Shown one piece after another: positions 12,286 through 23,478 of a stretch of DNA of 64,000 nt. Under the pieces are notes generated by a model, which saw only the letters and a program-made list of their open reading frames with translations, ran no database searches and had not been told where the DNA came from. Each line of letters opens with the position of its first letter. Within the stretch, counting starts at the first letter, position 1. Source of the DNA: Pelobates cultripes (taxonomy: Eukaryota > Chordata > Amphibia > Anura > Pelobatidae); NCBI GenBank assembly GCA_933207985.1, contig OW240924.1, forward strand, positions 70,364,742-70,428,741. Reading direction: 5' to 3'. The translations under genes and the position numbers were made by a program.

Positions 12286-12522
12286 CCAATCATAATTCCT
12301 ATGTGAACAAGTTGATGATCTAAGTAGAGATCTGATTACCATCATGGAGTCAAGAAGGAAATATTTTTTTTCTGTTTGACATAATTGAAAATGACTAGAA
12401 CTGGGTTTTTATTGCCTTGTTTTGAATCAATAGCATAATGTATTGGGTTTCACAGTTGAACTTAATGAACTTTTAGTATTTTTTTCAACCTAGACAACTA
12501 TGTAACTACATAACAATATGAT

Positions 12523-12537
12523 AAAAGTTTTGACCAT
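12523..12537. repeat. target-site duplication of L1 fragment, left copy
   Basis: AAAAGTTTTGACCAT, repeated exactly at 16872-16886 directly after the polyA tail of the L1 fragment. Confidence 0.85.
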
Positions 12538-12569
12538 AATCTCTCACTGGTACAAAAACCCCAGAGAAA

Positions 12570-12989
12570 CTTGCTTCTATTAGCAACACCTGCGCACCGG
12601 AATGCTGGAGATGCGGCAAGTAGCTGGGCATGCTGTTCTACATGTGGTGGTTGTGCACCCAGATCCAACCATATTGGCAAGAGATACACCAGATCATCTC
12701 GGTAATCATGCACGACTCCGTTGAATACACTCCAGAAACCTATCTACTCCACCTGATTCCCATACCGCTGACAACCTTCAAGAAAACCATCATTCCATAT
12801 CTGATAAACGCCCCGCGCAGCCTCATCCCGACCTTCTGGAGGCAGAGTTCAGTCCCCTCCACCAAGGACTGGATCACTAGGGTGGAAGACATCAGGAACA
12901 TAGAGGAAATCATTCTGATGGCAAGGGGAAAGAGCCAGACCTACCAGAAAATCTGGTACCACTGGACACATTGGCTAACAACCATCTAA
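12570..12989 (+). pseudogene. L1 ORF2 protein, C-terminal fragment
   Basis: The frame reads CWRCGK, a stop at 12618-12620, then MLFYMWWLC, IQPYWQEI, LINAPRSLIPTFW, a KDWITRVEDI segment, and an end in YQKIWYHWTHWL before the stop at 12987-12989. The CWRCG...W.C pattern followed by a helical tail with W..WI is the C-terminal region of L1-type ORF2 proteins. The in-frame stop and the loss of everything upstream make it a dead fragment. Confidence 0.7.
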
Positions 12990-13546
12990 CCAACCTGGAA
13001 AGGAAACATACAACTTTCAGCGGCGATAGAACAGACCCCATAGTGGAAACAAGGACACCACATATGGCGGAGCCACCTCCGGATGCCTCCCCGCTCGGGG
13101 CAGCGGGGAGAGAGGGGACCCGGAGCCGACCCGCTGACACCCCCCTCTCCTACTAGCTCCCATCACTTGCCTTCAGACCTGACCCCCTCCTCCTCAACCT
13201 CTTGCTCTTCTGTCACTTCTGGCTTCCGGATGTAACACTCCTCCACTCTGGAGGAACATACCACACATACAGACGGCCCAGGCCGAACAACCACACAGTG
13301 GCAAAGACCCCCCCTCCCCCCGAACACAACCCCAACGCCACTGGCCCATCCTCCCTGACCCTTCACCTGCCAATGAGCAACCGACACGTCGGAAACATAC
13401 AAACCGCTAACACGACAGGATCACAATGCTGCCCAGGGAACCCATACATGCAGCCAACACTACGCAAAAACCTCCTCATTCAACCCACGAGGGAGGGAGG
13501 AAAAGTACCCCCGGGACAAGAGCACTCAATCCACCAACACCCCATA

Positions 13547-13554
13547 GGTACGAG
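13547..13554. repeat. hAT target-site duplication, left copy
   Basis: GGTACGAG, repeated exactly at 15592-15599 on the other side of the hAT element. Confidence 0.9.
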
Positions 13555-14285
13555 CAGGGCCGGACTGGGGAAAAAATTAGGCCCGGGCATTTTTCAATTA
13601 GAGCGGCCCCCCAAAAAGGGGGCGGGGCCAGAGAAAGTGAGCATGTTGGTTCAATGCGCAGAGCCCCGCTGAAGAGCTCTAGCATTAGAAAAAGGCCCTG
13701 TATTTGTTCTGCGCAGCGCAAGCAAATGTAATAACATGCTTGCGCTGTGTTTGCTTTTAAATTGTCTCTGGTGTCTCCACAAGTGGGATACCAGAGGACA
13801 AAAGGGCCAGGAAAGTGTATGGTGCATGTGTTTGGCGCATGCTTGTGGGATTGCCTGTGTGTAGAGTGTGGTGTGGTATTGTGTAAATAGGTCAATTTTG
13901 TGGTGTAATATGTGTGGCTAGGGGCTGTAGAGAGTGCGTGTATAGGGGCATAGTGTTATAGGGGATGTAGCGAGTGTGTGCATACGGGCAGTAGTGTGTG
14001 TGTATAGGTGATGTAGTGTGTGTCACTTATACACACACACTACTGTGTGTAGAGAGGGTGTATTTAGATAATGTTGTATGTGTTTGCTTACAAGGAATGT
14101 AGTGTGTGTGTAGGTGGTGCAGTGTGTGTGTGTAAGAGATCTGGTGTGTAAAGGACCCAGAGTGTGTATAGAAGATTGTGTGTGTGTGTGTAGAGGATTA
14201 AGAGTGCATATAGGGTAAGGGATCTAGCGTGTATCTGGAGCGTAATGTGTGTAGTGGTGCAGTGTGAGGGGTGCTGTAGTGTGTA

Positions 14286-14339
<54 letters not shown>

Positions 14340-14433
14340 CTCAAAAAAACAGGATGCTTGGCACTCTCCTTTAAGTAATAAGAAAGAACTATTAGCCTGG
14401 GTGCTATATCCCAAACGTCAGAAATATACAAAA

Positions 14434-14600
14434 ATCAAAACTGAGGATGCACTCACAGGACTTGGTTTAAGTAAAAAAAGGGACTTTTAATTATTCCATG
14501 TGAATGGAAAATTGATTTTTCTGTACATTTCACATGGAATAATTAAAAGTCCCTTTTTTTCACTTTAACCAAGTCCTGTGAGTGCATCCTCAGTTTTGAT
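14434..14600. repeat. long hairpin inside the hAT element
   Basis: The arms 14434-14504 and 14529-14600 are inverted copies (ATCAAAACTGAGGATG at one end, its complement at the other) with a few mismatches and a 24-nt loop. A (TA)n tract lies on each side. This may be an inverted partial copy of another retroelement tail, but I cannot name it. Confidence 0.8.
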
Positions 14601-14814
14601 ATATATATATATATATATATAAAAAATATATTTGGACGTATTGTATGTGTGAGGTGCGCAGCGTGTTTGTGTAAGAGGGGTGCTGTGTGTAAGGGTGTTT
14701 TTATCTGCCGTCACATTCTGGGTTTCTAATTTTATTTGTCTGTTAACTCACTGAGGGTTATTTTATATAATATATATGTGCTGTATATGTGTGGGAGTGA
14801 GGGTGCTGTCTGTC

Positions 14815-15035
14815 TGGGGGTGTGCTGTGTGTGTGTCTGTGGGGTGCTGTGTGTGTGTCTGTGGGGTGCTGTGTGTGTGTCTGTGGGGTGCTGTGTGTGT
14901 GTGTCTGTGGGGTGCTGTGTGTGTCTGTGGGGAGCTGTGTGTGTCTGTGGGGAGCTGTGTGTCTGGGTGATGTGTGTGTCTGTGGGGGGCTGTGTGTGTT
15001 CCTGGGGGGCTGTATGTGTCTGTGGGGGCTGTTAG
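14815..15035. repeat. minisatellite, unit about 18-22 bp
   Basis: Tandem units of the form GTGTGTCTGTGGGGTGCT, changing gradually to GGGGAGCT and GGGGGGCT. The cysteine-rich reading frames across it are artefacts of the repeat. Confidence 0.9.
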
Positions 15036-15211
15036 GGAAATTATTTTAAAAATATTTTTTTTTTATTTTATTAATAATTATAATATTATAATAATTATAA
15101 AAAAAAAAAGTTATGTCCCCCCCTCCCTTCTTACCTTTAGCCTGGGAGGGGGGGAGATCCGTTCTGCGTGGAGAAGGGGGACCATGCTGCCTTCCCTGGT
15201 GGTCCAGTGGT

Positions 15212-15345
15212 GAGAGTGAACTCTAACCTGCGGGTTAGAGTTCACTCTCGCGAGATCTGAGCGTTGCCGCGGTAACCGCGGCAACGCTCAGAATCCCGCG
15301 AGAGGACCGGGCGGAGCTGCTTGTAAGAGCTCCGCCGGGTCCTCT
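15212..15345. repeat. three consecutive GC-rich hairpins
   Basis: 15212-15249 is an inverted repeat with perfect 17-bp arms. 15256-15292 is an 18-bp-arm perfect inverted repeat with a single central base. From about 15300, GAGGACCGGGCGGAGCT recurs inverted with one mismatch about 10 nt later. All three lie near the right end of the hAT element. Confidence 0.85.
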
Positions 15346-15591
15346 CTTCTGCCTCCCTCCCTCCCTCACCCAGCCTGCGGCCGCCTGTAACAGTGCCTGT
15401 GGGCCGGTGAGGGAGATCTGTGATCTCCCCACCGGCCCATGGAGGCACACAGCAGGGCCGGCGCTCGGATAGCGCTGGCCCTGCAGGGGCCGGCCGGGGA
15501 GATCCTGTGATCTCCCTGCCGGCCTCGGCCCCACGGCCATCGCGGCCCACCGGGCATTTGCCCGGTATGCCCGATGGCCAGTCCGGGCCTG

Positions 15592-15599
15592 GGTACGAG
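15592..15599. repeat. hAT target-site duplication, right copy
   Basis: GGTACGAG, identical to 13547-13554. Confidence 0.9.
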
Positions 15600-16043
15600 A
15601 CGTACTATACCACCGGTGATAATTAACTTTGTACCATGCCCAGACTAAAACCACTGCCAACCTGGCACATTGATCATTAACTGACAACTTGCCACTCAGA
15701 GAACGCAACCTATTCAGTACGATCCAGACAAGAATAGACCTGAGCTGACATGTGCACACCCAGACTGACACACCATACCTCTGCAGAAGCAACAGCACGC
15801 ACTCACACGCCTGCTAAGACTTAGCCCAAAACCCTGGCCATCAGGATGTGCAGACTAGATACTAAGATTTTACGAATTGCCATTCACAACCTAGGACAGC
15901 TTAGAAATGAAACGGGTTAGGTGCATTACCCTTGCCCAAACACACTATCCCCTGAGTAGGCAACCGTACATGTATGCAAATATCCCATACTGTACCCCTA
16001 TCCAACACATGCTATGACCTTACACATAAAATGAGACAGAAGT

Positions 16044-16491
16044 CACCCTATCACTAAGTACAATATTTCTGGTTATTACTGGATTTTAGAATAACTGTTA
16101 TAATATGTTTAGTTAACAACCGTACTAAACCATGCTAATTGAAGTGACATATGTATTCAAGGCAAGACCTCACTGACAAACCAAGTAGAGTTGTCTCAGC
16201 ACACCACGAGATGACAAATTAACCGCCGACGAGACTAGCGGCGACAGTAAGCATATCTCTTGCCTTGAGATAATCACCGTCACCAATGTGTAATTTAACC
16301 ATCTGAAAACGCACTGCGGCTTCTACGTAAGCCTATGCACTGTCATAAGTATGCACTTCTTTCGCAGCTTCTGCGCAAGCCTATGCATTGTCACACGTAT
16401 ATGCACCTCTCTCGTGGCTTCTGCTTAAGCCTAGTCATTGACACACATTTGCACTTCTTTTTTCAATGAAAAATAAAGAATTAAAAAAAAA
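16044..16491 (+). mobile_element. short polyA retroinsertion nested in the L1
   Basis: This 448-bp insert is flanked by exact 16-bp repeats AAAATGAGACAGAAGT (16028-16043 and 16492-16507) and ends in AATAAAGAATT plus poly-A. The ending resembles that of the host L1 (AATAAAGAATGT), so it is probably a 5'-truncated L1 3' UTR of a related family, though a SINE is possible. It contains three tandem units of about 48-50 bp starting at 16317, 16365 and 16415 (GGCTTCTNCGTAAGCCTA-like). Confidence 0.75.
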
Positions 16492-16871
16492 AAAATGAGA
16501 CAGAAGTGAAGTAGCGGGTGGGCAGGACCTAATTGAGCTGCCGTAGGCCACTTAGGCCTGGTGGTTAACGCAACATCCTAATCCCACCTTGGAATATCAG
16601 TTGCGTCGGTGCAACCGGGTACTCTTGTGTATCAGAAATGCAACCCATTCATGCATCCTAAGAGCGTTCACTTAAGGATAACTCTTGATGCATATTCAGC
16701 TCGACTTCATGTATCTTGTTTTATATCCTGTTCGATATCTTGTGTCATAAATGTGCAATGTACCAAGACAAGCAACTCTGTTTCCCATAAAATGCTTACA
16801 TTTCTATCATAAGTCACTGCATACTTAAATCTGTACCACTGCACAACAAAATAAAGAATGTAAAAAAAAAA

Positions 16872-16886
16872 AAAAGTTTTGACCAT
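16872..16886. repeat. target-site duplication of L1 fragment, right copy
   Basis: Identical to 12523-12537 and follows the polyA tail. Confidence 0.85.
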
Positions 16887-19800
16887 GTATGAATGTTGTG
16901 TAAAACAAATGATACATTTACTAACTGAAACCATTTTATTTCCAGTTTTTACCAGTAAAAGTTGTGAGAATGCCCAAGAGGTGTTAAATACTTATGCAAG
17001 CTATATTATTTATTTCAGATTGTGAGTTGTTTCAAAATATAACATTCGCTTTATTAAGAGAAGTATTATTTGCAATATGACGAATGTGGCTGACTGTACC
17101 TTTATGGAATTCCTCAAACCAGTGAATGCTACAAAAGTTTGTGTACTGCATTTTTCATTCTGCTGGCTCTATAAGAATTGTGGTTTAGGTGCATCCACCA
17201 GGCAAAGGTTGGTCCTGACTGCCCTGCAACTTCAAGCCGTGATGGCTAAAATCCCTCCCAGTGGTTGGACTACTAATCCCATGATGCTTTGGTACCCTGA
17301 GGTTAACAAAGCATCATGGTAGCATTAGTTACACAACAGCTAGGAGCTCAACGATAGGCATCACTGTCTTAAAGTAAATCGACACAATTTTTGTTGTAAC
17401 GATTAGAAGAAACCTGATTTTTCCACAGACAAACTTTGTGGATTTTGTAGTTTGGTACCAGTAATATTTAAGAAGTTTAATAGCCTATTATTTTACAATG
17501 GAAAAGAAAACATTAAAGAGGGGGTGGGGGAGGGGAGAGCGTCAGACTGAGTCATTAATAGTGTTCTCCTGAATGTATAATTGCTCTAGGCACAGCAAGT
17601 CAGATTATTTTGACACCTGACATGCAATTAGAACATGGTCACACGGCTAAAGAAAGATTTTACACCCCCCCTTTTTTCTTTACATAGAGAAAGAAAAATT
17701 AGCATATTTCTTCTGCTTAGAATAATAAGGGCCTCAAATCAGGATTTGCTTAATGAGGTAAAATTCCAGTTGTTGACATTAATACATGTGACATATTTTT
17801 TTTTCCGGTTGTAAAAATAAACCCTGGGAGGCTGCATCTTTTACATGGCTGTTTTATGCCTCAGTAATACAAAACTGCTCACAGAAAGACAAAAGACCCA
17901 CGCTGCCAGTTCTGTAACCGACAGGACAGGAACAAAGGCAGCCGAGACCTCTTAATGCAGTGACAAACGGAGATGCAAGCCTCCTGTTTGCTTTTTAGTT
18001 TATGCCTTCCTTAAGCATGATGAAACTGTGACACACAGAGTGATATCGTGGACATTTAACTCATCAAGTCTATTACCAGAGACTGACGTAGACAGAGGTG
18101 AGTATATATTATAGCCTTCAACGCACATGTCAGACAAACAGGGAACAATTACTTCTGCCCCAAGGAGTTATAGACAATGACGCAACCTTAAAATACAGGG
18201 CAGACTGAATAGGTCCAAAGAGGACTGATACAAAATGAAAATGTTTCATGAGCAGAAGAGGATGAACATTTGAAAAAGAATATTACAATTTTTTAATAAG
18301 TTTTTTTTTGAACTCGTAGTGACATTTCAAATACTTGATCATCTTTAATTCCACAGTGTTCCATGCTCATTGGCGCTACCGACATTAAAAACAAATTATC
18401 GTTTGGTTATATTTATTCAGATTCACCACCAAAATCATTTTGTAGCTCTGTATTTTCCATAAACCTTGAGTAAATGTCAGTGACTATGTGGGACAATATT
18501 ATACCAATAACATACAATGGACGGATAACCTGCATATTTACAGTATATCAATATGTTCTAAAGTGATTTTGGGAGTTCAGTGTGAAACACATATCTTTAT
18601 ACATATAATTTGTGGCCTTCATTTCTAGTAGCCTGTGATAAGGTGTTTAACAAATACATTATTGAACCTCAAACAAAGATGTGTCCAACTGCTCTCGAAG
18701 ATGCTTTCACGGCTGCAAATGATTGTAGATCACCGAAGTGGATAGTGACGGGGCCAACGGAAATGTGATGGGCAGAGAAGAGAACATATCTGGAAAATTC
18801 AAGTCTGTTTTGGTTAGTGATATTTAAAGTTGGTCTAACCATTGCTGACCTGTACAAATGGCTAGAAGAAATATTTTTCAGTTGTCTTAACAGATAAGGT
18901 AAACAGCAATCATAATATGGTGTTGCACCCTGGTAGTGTGGCTTAATACAAATACTTACTGATAGAATGGGTTCAAAGGAAAATCTTCAGCTGTTGGGAT
19001 GTAGCAATACGTGCATTAAACAAGATAGCTGATTATATTGGCTGTTTTACATTTACCATTTAAATTTTTTTTATTTTTTTTAAAGAACAGAGTTTCTGTG
19101 AATAAACAACAGTGTTGCGAATGAGAAATATATTAGAAATTATTTCCATGTTAAAACCCAATTCGTTTGTCTACATTCGTTTGTCTTTCGGCGAAATAAA
19201 AATGGTGCACTGTTAAGTTTCATTTTAAATTGTTAATTTGAGAAGTATGTTTGAGAATTGGCCAAACTTTAGTGGAGCTTACCGATCACATAAAGCATAT
19301 TCAAATCATTGACTTGTTATTAAATAAAATAGCAAATCATTCACACACTGTATGGTGTTAATAGGTTTATGCTGCTGTCACATTTGCAAAATGACTATTT
19401 AACTACATGGTATTAATAGATGGAAAATAGCGAACACCTCTGCAAAATTACCATTTCATTGTGCATCTCAGCTTGGTACATTTTGGACTGAACATTGTAG
19501 ATACCAGTAGGGGCATAATAAAACGACTGAATGTGCTGCATTTAACATCATCATTATAAATGAATGAACAATATGTATTTCACATATAGGAACACTAGTT
19601 AAAAGAACACTTTTTATAACATGAACAAAACACATCTACTGCAGACCCTTCATAGCAGTGAATGAAGACATGGAACGATAAATAAAATATATAAAACCAA
19701 AATAAATGTTGAAATATTTTTTATCACTAATTACAGGAATAAACTAATGGTCAATATAAAAAACTCAACACTTAATATTTTAGTTTCAATATTTTTTAAA

Positions 19801-19988
19801 GCGTTAAAAGATGCTTTGGCTGCACATGTCCAGGATGGAGTGGGATCTACTGCTTTCTGGCTGAGACCCTTCAGGTAATTGTTGTAATGGTTATTTGATT
19901 TGCAAGTTGGCTTCTCACCATGTATCTTCCATTACATTCACTATAATTTCCTTTATTATAACTCCTGACTGTCGTGGATTTGGTGGGA
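16887..19988. other. unassigned, apparently single-copy DNA
   Basis: No recognisable transposon or gene. A short imperfect inverted repeat lies at 17272-17329 (ATGATGCTTTG and its complement), perhaps a DNA-transposon scrap. The interval 17560-18100 has mixed composition and lacks the simple repeats seen elsewhere, so it could hold a conserved non-coding element, but the sequence alone cannot show this. Confidence 0.35.
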
Positions 19989-20003
19989 CCATCTCAAATT
20001 AAG
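19989..20003. repeat. target-site duplication of the PLE array, left copy
   Basis: CCATCTCAAATTAAG, found again at 47968-47982 immediately after the last element base. The final AAG could partly be element sequence, since internal units have AAAGCACG here, so the certain duplication is 12-15 bp. Confidence 0.85.
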
Positions 20004-20336
20004 CACGTAATAGTGTAATATTGTCTAGTAAAATGGAATATTGAGGAAGTGAAGTCTGGTACTCACAAGCCTGGAGCCAAATCTCATATGGCTCCCATGA
20101 ATATCGCCTTGGGACTATTCAAAAGGATGTCCCACTCCTACTTCCACATGAGCTGTTGATTGTTCAAATTGGAATGAGGTCCAGAATCCAATATGGATCT
20201 TAGTAAAAAAAGTACTTTTATTGTATATAAAAAAAATAGTAAAACTTCATTATTTTGAAAAATAATTAAAAACACAAAATATACAGCTATATACTATATA
20301 TATGAGTCCTGCCAAATGGCTATAAAGTTCAATGGT

Positions 20337-20380
20337 CACCGAAACGCGTTTCGCCCCTCCGGGGGCTTTTTCAATCGGTA
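20337..20380 (-). ncRNA. hammerhead-like ribozyme, unit A
   Basis: Same sequence as the copy described at 31674-31717, on the minus strand. It lies about 700 nt downstream of the ORF2 stop of unit A. Confidence 0.6.
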
Positions 20381-21084
20381 TAAGTAAATGTTCCTTGCAG
20401 TCGAACGTTCATTTATCCCCTGTGTGCCTTTACTTCCGGGTTCCGGCTGATTTCTCTTTGGAACGCATCGTGCGTTCCAACTGCGGCTGAAGTTTGCGAT
20501 TCCACTTCCGGGTTCGCGGTTTCACTTCCGGATTGGGGTGATGATGTCGCTGGAACGCAACGTGCGTTCCAAACTTCGTTACGTTGCGTTCTCAGAGTTC
20601 ACCTCCATATTATCGGGACGCAAAGCTGAATCGGCTGTGCGTTCCTTAACATGATGGTGAGGCACCAGAATATCGTAATATATACATTCTTAAAGAACAT
20701 AAAGTATTTCACCTACATAAGATATTCAATACCTGTGAAAAATACATGCACTGTGAATTGGAATATATATTTTAATCCATATAGTGAAATCCCCTACACC
20801 ATTAATAGTCATGCTATGGTGATCATGCTCTTAACGTGAGATGGTGATTAATATGATTGAGTGTACTTATTGATTATTAATCAGAAATTCTTAGATTGCA
20901 AAGTTTTTGGAATTTGTATTTGGAAATTGATTATTAATTATATCTAAAGTGACAAATTCCTCAGAACTATATTGTGCAATATAGAATCCGAATATCATAT
21001 TAGGATAATGTAAAAAAAATATAGTAAATAAAATATATCATATTGCTATTAAAAACATCAATGGCATTCCATATTAATGATCTT

Positions 21085-23478
21085 TTAAAAGAAATGACAC
21101 ATCTCGAAATCTGAATTTAACCCATATGGTATGAGAGTATTAAAATTGTATATACATCTCATTTCTTCTATTCCAATTTTTTTATTAAAATCTCCTCCCC
21201 TCCAATCTCTTTTTACCAGTTTTAATGGGCAGAAAAAAAGCTTCTCGGGATCTTGATTATGGTGTGTTTTAAAATGATTGGATACACTATGTGTCTCTAG
21301 TCCTTTCTTAATATTACGTATGTGTTCTGAAATTCTCGTATGTACACATCTTATGGTTCTACCTATATAAAGTAAGTTACAAGGACATTTTAATATGTAG
21401 ATTACTCCTTTCGAGAAACATGTTAGTTGATCCCTAATAGTAAAATCTTTATTCGTGTATTCCTTAATATTAGTTATGCATCTTTTTTTACTTTTAGTGG
21501 TTCTGCACGCTAAGCAGGTCCCACACCCATAAAAACCTTTATTTTGATTTAGAAAATGTGCATTAGTTTTAGGTCCTTCACTGCTTTGGACTAAGGTCCT
21601 TTTCAGGTTAGCTGCCCCTCTATATATTATATGAGGTTGACTTGGTAAAATATCTTTTAGGACCGTATCTTCTTGCAAAACATGCCAATATTTCTTGATA
21701 GCTTTATTCATTTTTTTATGGTTGCCATTAAAGTTGCATATAAAAGGGGTTTTTTTTGGATATTTTTGTTGATCAGTTTTTGATTTATAAGTTAATAATT
21801 CTGTTCTTGAAATTTGTTTTACGTCCTCCATGGCTTCCTCCAATTCCTTTTCCTCATATCCTTTCTCTTCGAACTGTGTTTTTATTTTTCTTGCCTGTAT
21901 TACATAATCTTCATCATTTGTACAATTGCGTCTTATCCTCAAAAATTGTCCTTTTGGCGCGTTTTTCAGCCATGGTTTATGGTGGCAACTTGATTTCTCG
22001 ATGTACCCGTTTGCATCTACTTCCTTAAAAAAATTTTTTGTTAAAATTTGCCCATTCTGTATGAAAATTAAAAGATCTAAGAATTGGATTTCTGTCTGGC
22101 TTTGTATAGTTGTTAAAATGATTCCCCAATCATTATCTTTTAAAAAAAGTTTAAAATTTTCTAGTAGATCTGTGGAACCTTCCCAGATAAAAAAGATATC
22201 ATCTATGTATCTTCGATAGGACACCAAATTCGACACCCAAGGATGAGATGAAAAAATAAAATGTTCCTCCCAGTACGCCATAAAGAGATTTGCGTAACTG
22301 GGTGCGAATTTGGTGCCCATTGCTGTACCCCTAATTTGTAGATAAAAAGAATCCTGATACCAAAAATAATTGTTGTTTAAAATGAGTAAAATTCCTTCTA
22401 GAATAAAATCAATTTGTTCTGTTTTAAAATTAGCTTTAGTGAGGAAATATTTAACTGCCTTGATCCCCATGTCATGTGGAATAATGGTATAGAGGGATGT
22501 AACATCACTTGTTACTAAATGATAACTTTCCTTCCATTGAGTGGAATCTAGGACTTGCAGTATATGGATCGTATCTTTAAGATGTGCTCTTGTTTTTCCA
22601 ACTATTGGTTGTAACAATATATCTATGTACTCGGAGATTTTTGAAGATATAGAGTCAATCCCCGAAATGATAGGGCGTCCTGGGGGATTGAGAGGGTTTT
22701 TATGTATTTTCGGTAAATAATAAAAAACTGGTGTTTTCGGGTGTGCCACTTGTAAATATTTCCCTTCTTTTTCTGTAAGGATTTTTAATTCTAGTCCCTT
22801 TTGGATAAAATCACCAAAGAGTTTCTTAACCTTCTCTATGGGGTTTAAATTAAGCTTCTGGTATGTTGTATTATCCGAAAGGATTCTCTCGGATTCTGCC
22901 TTATAGTTAGGACTAGATAGTATTACTATCCCTCCCCCTTTATCAGCCGGTTTAATGACTAGGTCTTTGTTACTCTGTAGATTCTTTAGGATACTTTTCT
23001 CTTTTATGGACATATTTTGTTGGAATTTATTTAATTTTTTAATTTTATTAATTTCACCCATCACCATCGTTTCAAAGGTTTTCATTTTATCTGAAATCAT
23101 GTGTCTAGGAAAGAAATGAGATTTATCTTTTAGTTGTGTTTGTACAAATTCTGTATTGTGTTGTGTTTCCTGTTGCTCTTCTAATTGATTTTCTTTTTCA
23201 GCAAAAAATTTTTTAAGACATAAATTTCTCATAAATTTATTCATGTCTATGTAGAAGTTGAATTTATCAATATCTACTGTGGGGGCAAACTTTAAGCCTT
23301 TTTGTAGCACCTGTATTTCATCTTTAGTTAGTATGGAGTTTGTAAGGTTAAATATCCCTTTGGGCGTTACAACCTCCCCCTCTTCTCTTTGTTGCCTCCT
23401 ATTCCTTCTTCCAATTCTTGTTCTCTGGACCTTTGGCGTTTCCCTGGAGATTCCCATGATGTGGGTTTCTCTTGCCAT
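21085..23478 (-). CDS. PLE ORF2, RT plus GIY-YIG endonuclease, unit A
   Basis: Complete 797-codon frame, protein identical to the reference copy at 28576-30969. Its first 112 nt overlap the end of ORF1 (23367-24617). The unit is full length on the minus strand and its tail (20004-21084) ends at the left target duplication. At the nucleotide level it shares the silent variant AATCTCTTT (plus-sense of the element) with unit C, not with D, F or G. Unit A is also the only copy with a G instead of an A seven bases after the stop region (ATTAATGATC on the plus strand). Confidence 0.9.
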   Translation of the reverse strand: MARETHIMGISRETPKVQRTRIGRRNRRQQREEGEVVTPKGIFNLTNSILTKDEIQVLQKGLKFAPTVDIDKFNFYIDMNKFMRNLCLKKFFAEKENQLEEQQETQHNTEFVQTQLKDKSHFFPRHMISDKMKTFETMVMGEINKIKKLNKFQQNMSIKEKSILKNLQSNKDLVIKPADKGGGIVILSSPNYKAESERILSDNTTYQKLNLNPIEKVKKLFGDFIQKGLELKILTEKEGKYLQVAHPKTPVFYYLPKIHKNPLNPPGRPIISGIDSISSKISEYIDILLQPIVGKTRAHLKDTIHILQVLDSTQWKESYHLVTSDVTSLYTIIPHDMGIKAVKYFLTKANFKTEQIDFILEGILLILNNNYFWYQDSFYLQIRGTAMGTKFAPSYANLFMAYWEEHFIFSSHPWVSNLVSYRRYIDDIFFIWEGSTDLLENFKLFLKDNDWGIILTTIQSQTEIQFLDLLIFIQNGQILTKNFFKEVDANGYIEKSSCHHKPWLKNAPKGQFLRIRRNCTNDEDYVIQARKIKTQFEEKGYEEKELEEAMEDVKQISRTELLTYKSKTDQQKYPKKTPFICNFNGNHKKMNKAIKKYWHVLQEDTVLKDILPSQPHIIYRGAANLKRTLVQSSEGPKTNAHFLNQNKGFYGCGTCLACRTTKSKKRCITNIKEYTNKDFTIRDQLTCFSKGVIYILKCPCNLLYIGRTIRCVHTRISEHIRNIKKGLETHSVSNHFKTHHNQDPEKLFFCPLKLVKRDWRGGDFNKKIGIEEMRCIYNFNTLIPYGLNSDFEMCHFF

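Larger units (their letters stand above)
13555..15591. mobile_element. non-autonomous hAT element (2037 bp)
   Basis: It starts CAGGGCCGGACTGG and ends CCAGTCCGGGCCTG, nearly perfect terminal inverted repeats of the CAG...CTG type, with an exact 8-bp duplication outside (GGTACGAG). That combination identifies the hAT superfamily. No transposase is encoded. The interior is a patchwork: TG-rich microsatellites (about 14085-14335), a long hairpin (14434-14600), a CR1 3'-end scrap (about 14701), a 20-bp minisatellite (about 14815-15035) and a GC-rich block of three hairpins (15212-15345). The 15040-15215 part is shared with the unrelated element at 55577-56328. Confidence 0.85.
12538..16871 (+). 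mobile_element. 5'-truncated L1-type LINE with nested insertions
   Basis: The element is bounded by 15-bp direct repeats (12523-12537 and 16872-16886) and ends in AATAAAGAATGT plus a poly-A run (16848-16871), the signature of L1-type retrotransposition. Its left part codes for the C-terminus of the ORF2 protein; the rest is 3' UTR. Two later insertions split it: a hAT element at 13555-15591 and a short polyA retroinsertion at 16044-16491. Without these, about 1.8 kb of L1 remains. The match to L1/Tx1-type LINEs is from the C-terminal protein pattern. Confidence 0.8.

Noticed and set aside
14736..15049. Cysteine-rich small protein frames
   Set aside because: They are translations of an 18-22-bp minisatellite within a hAT element.
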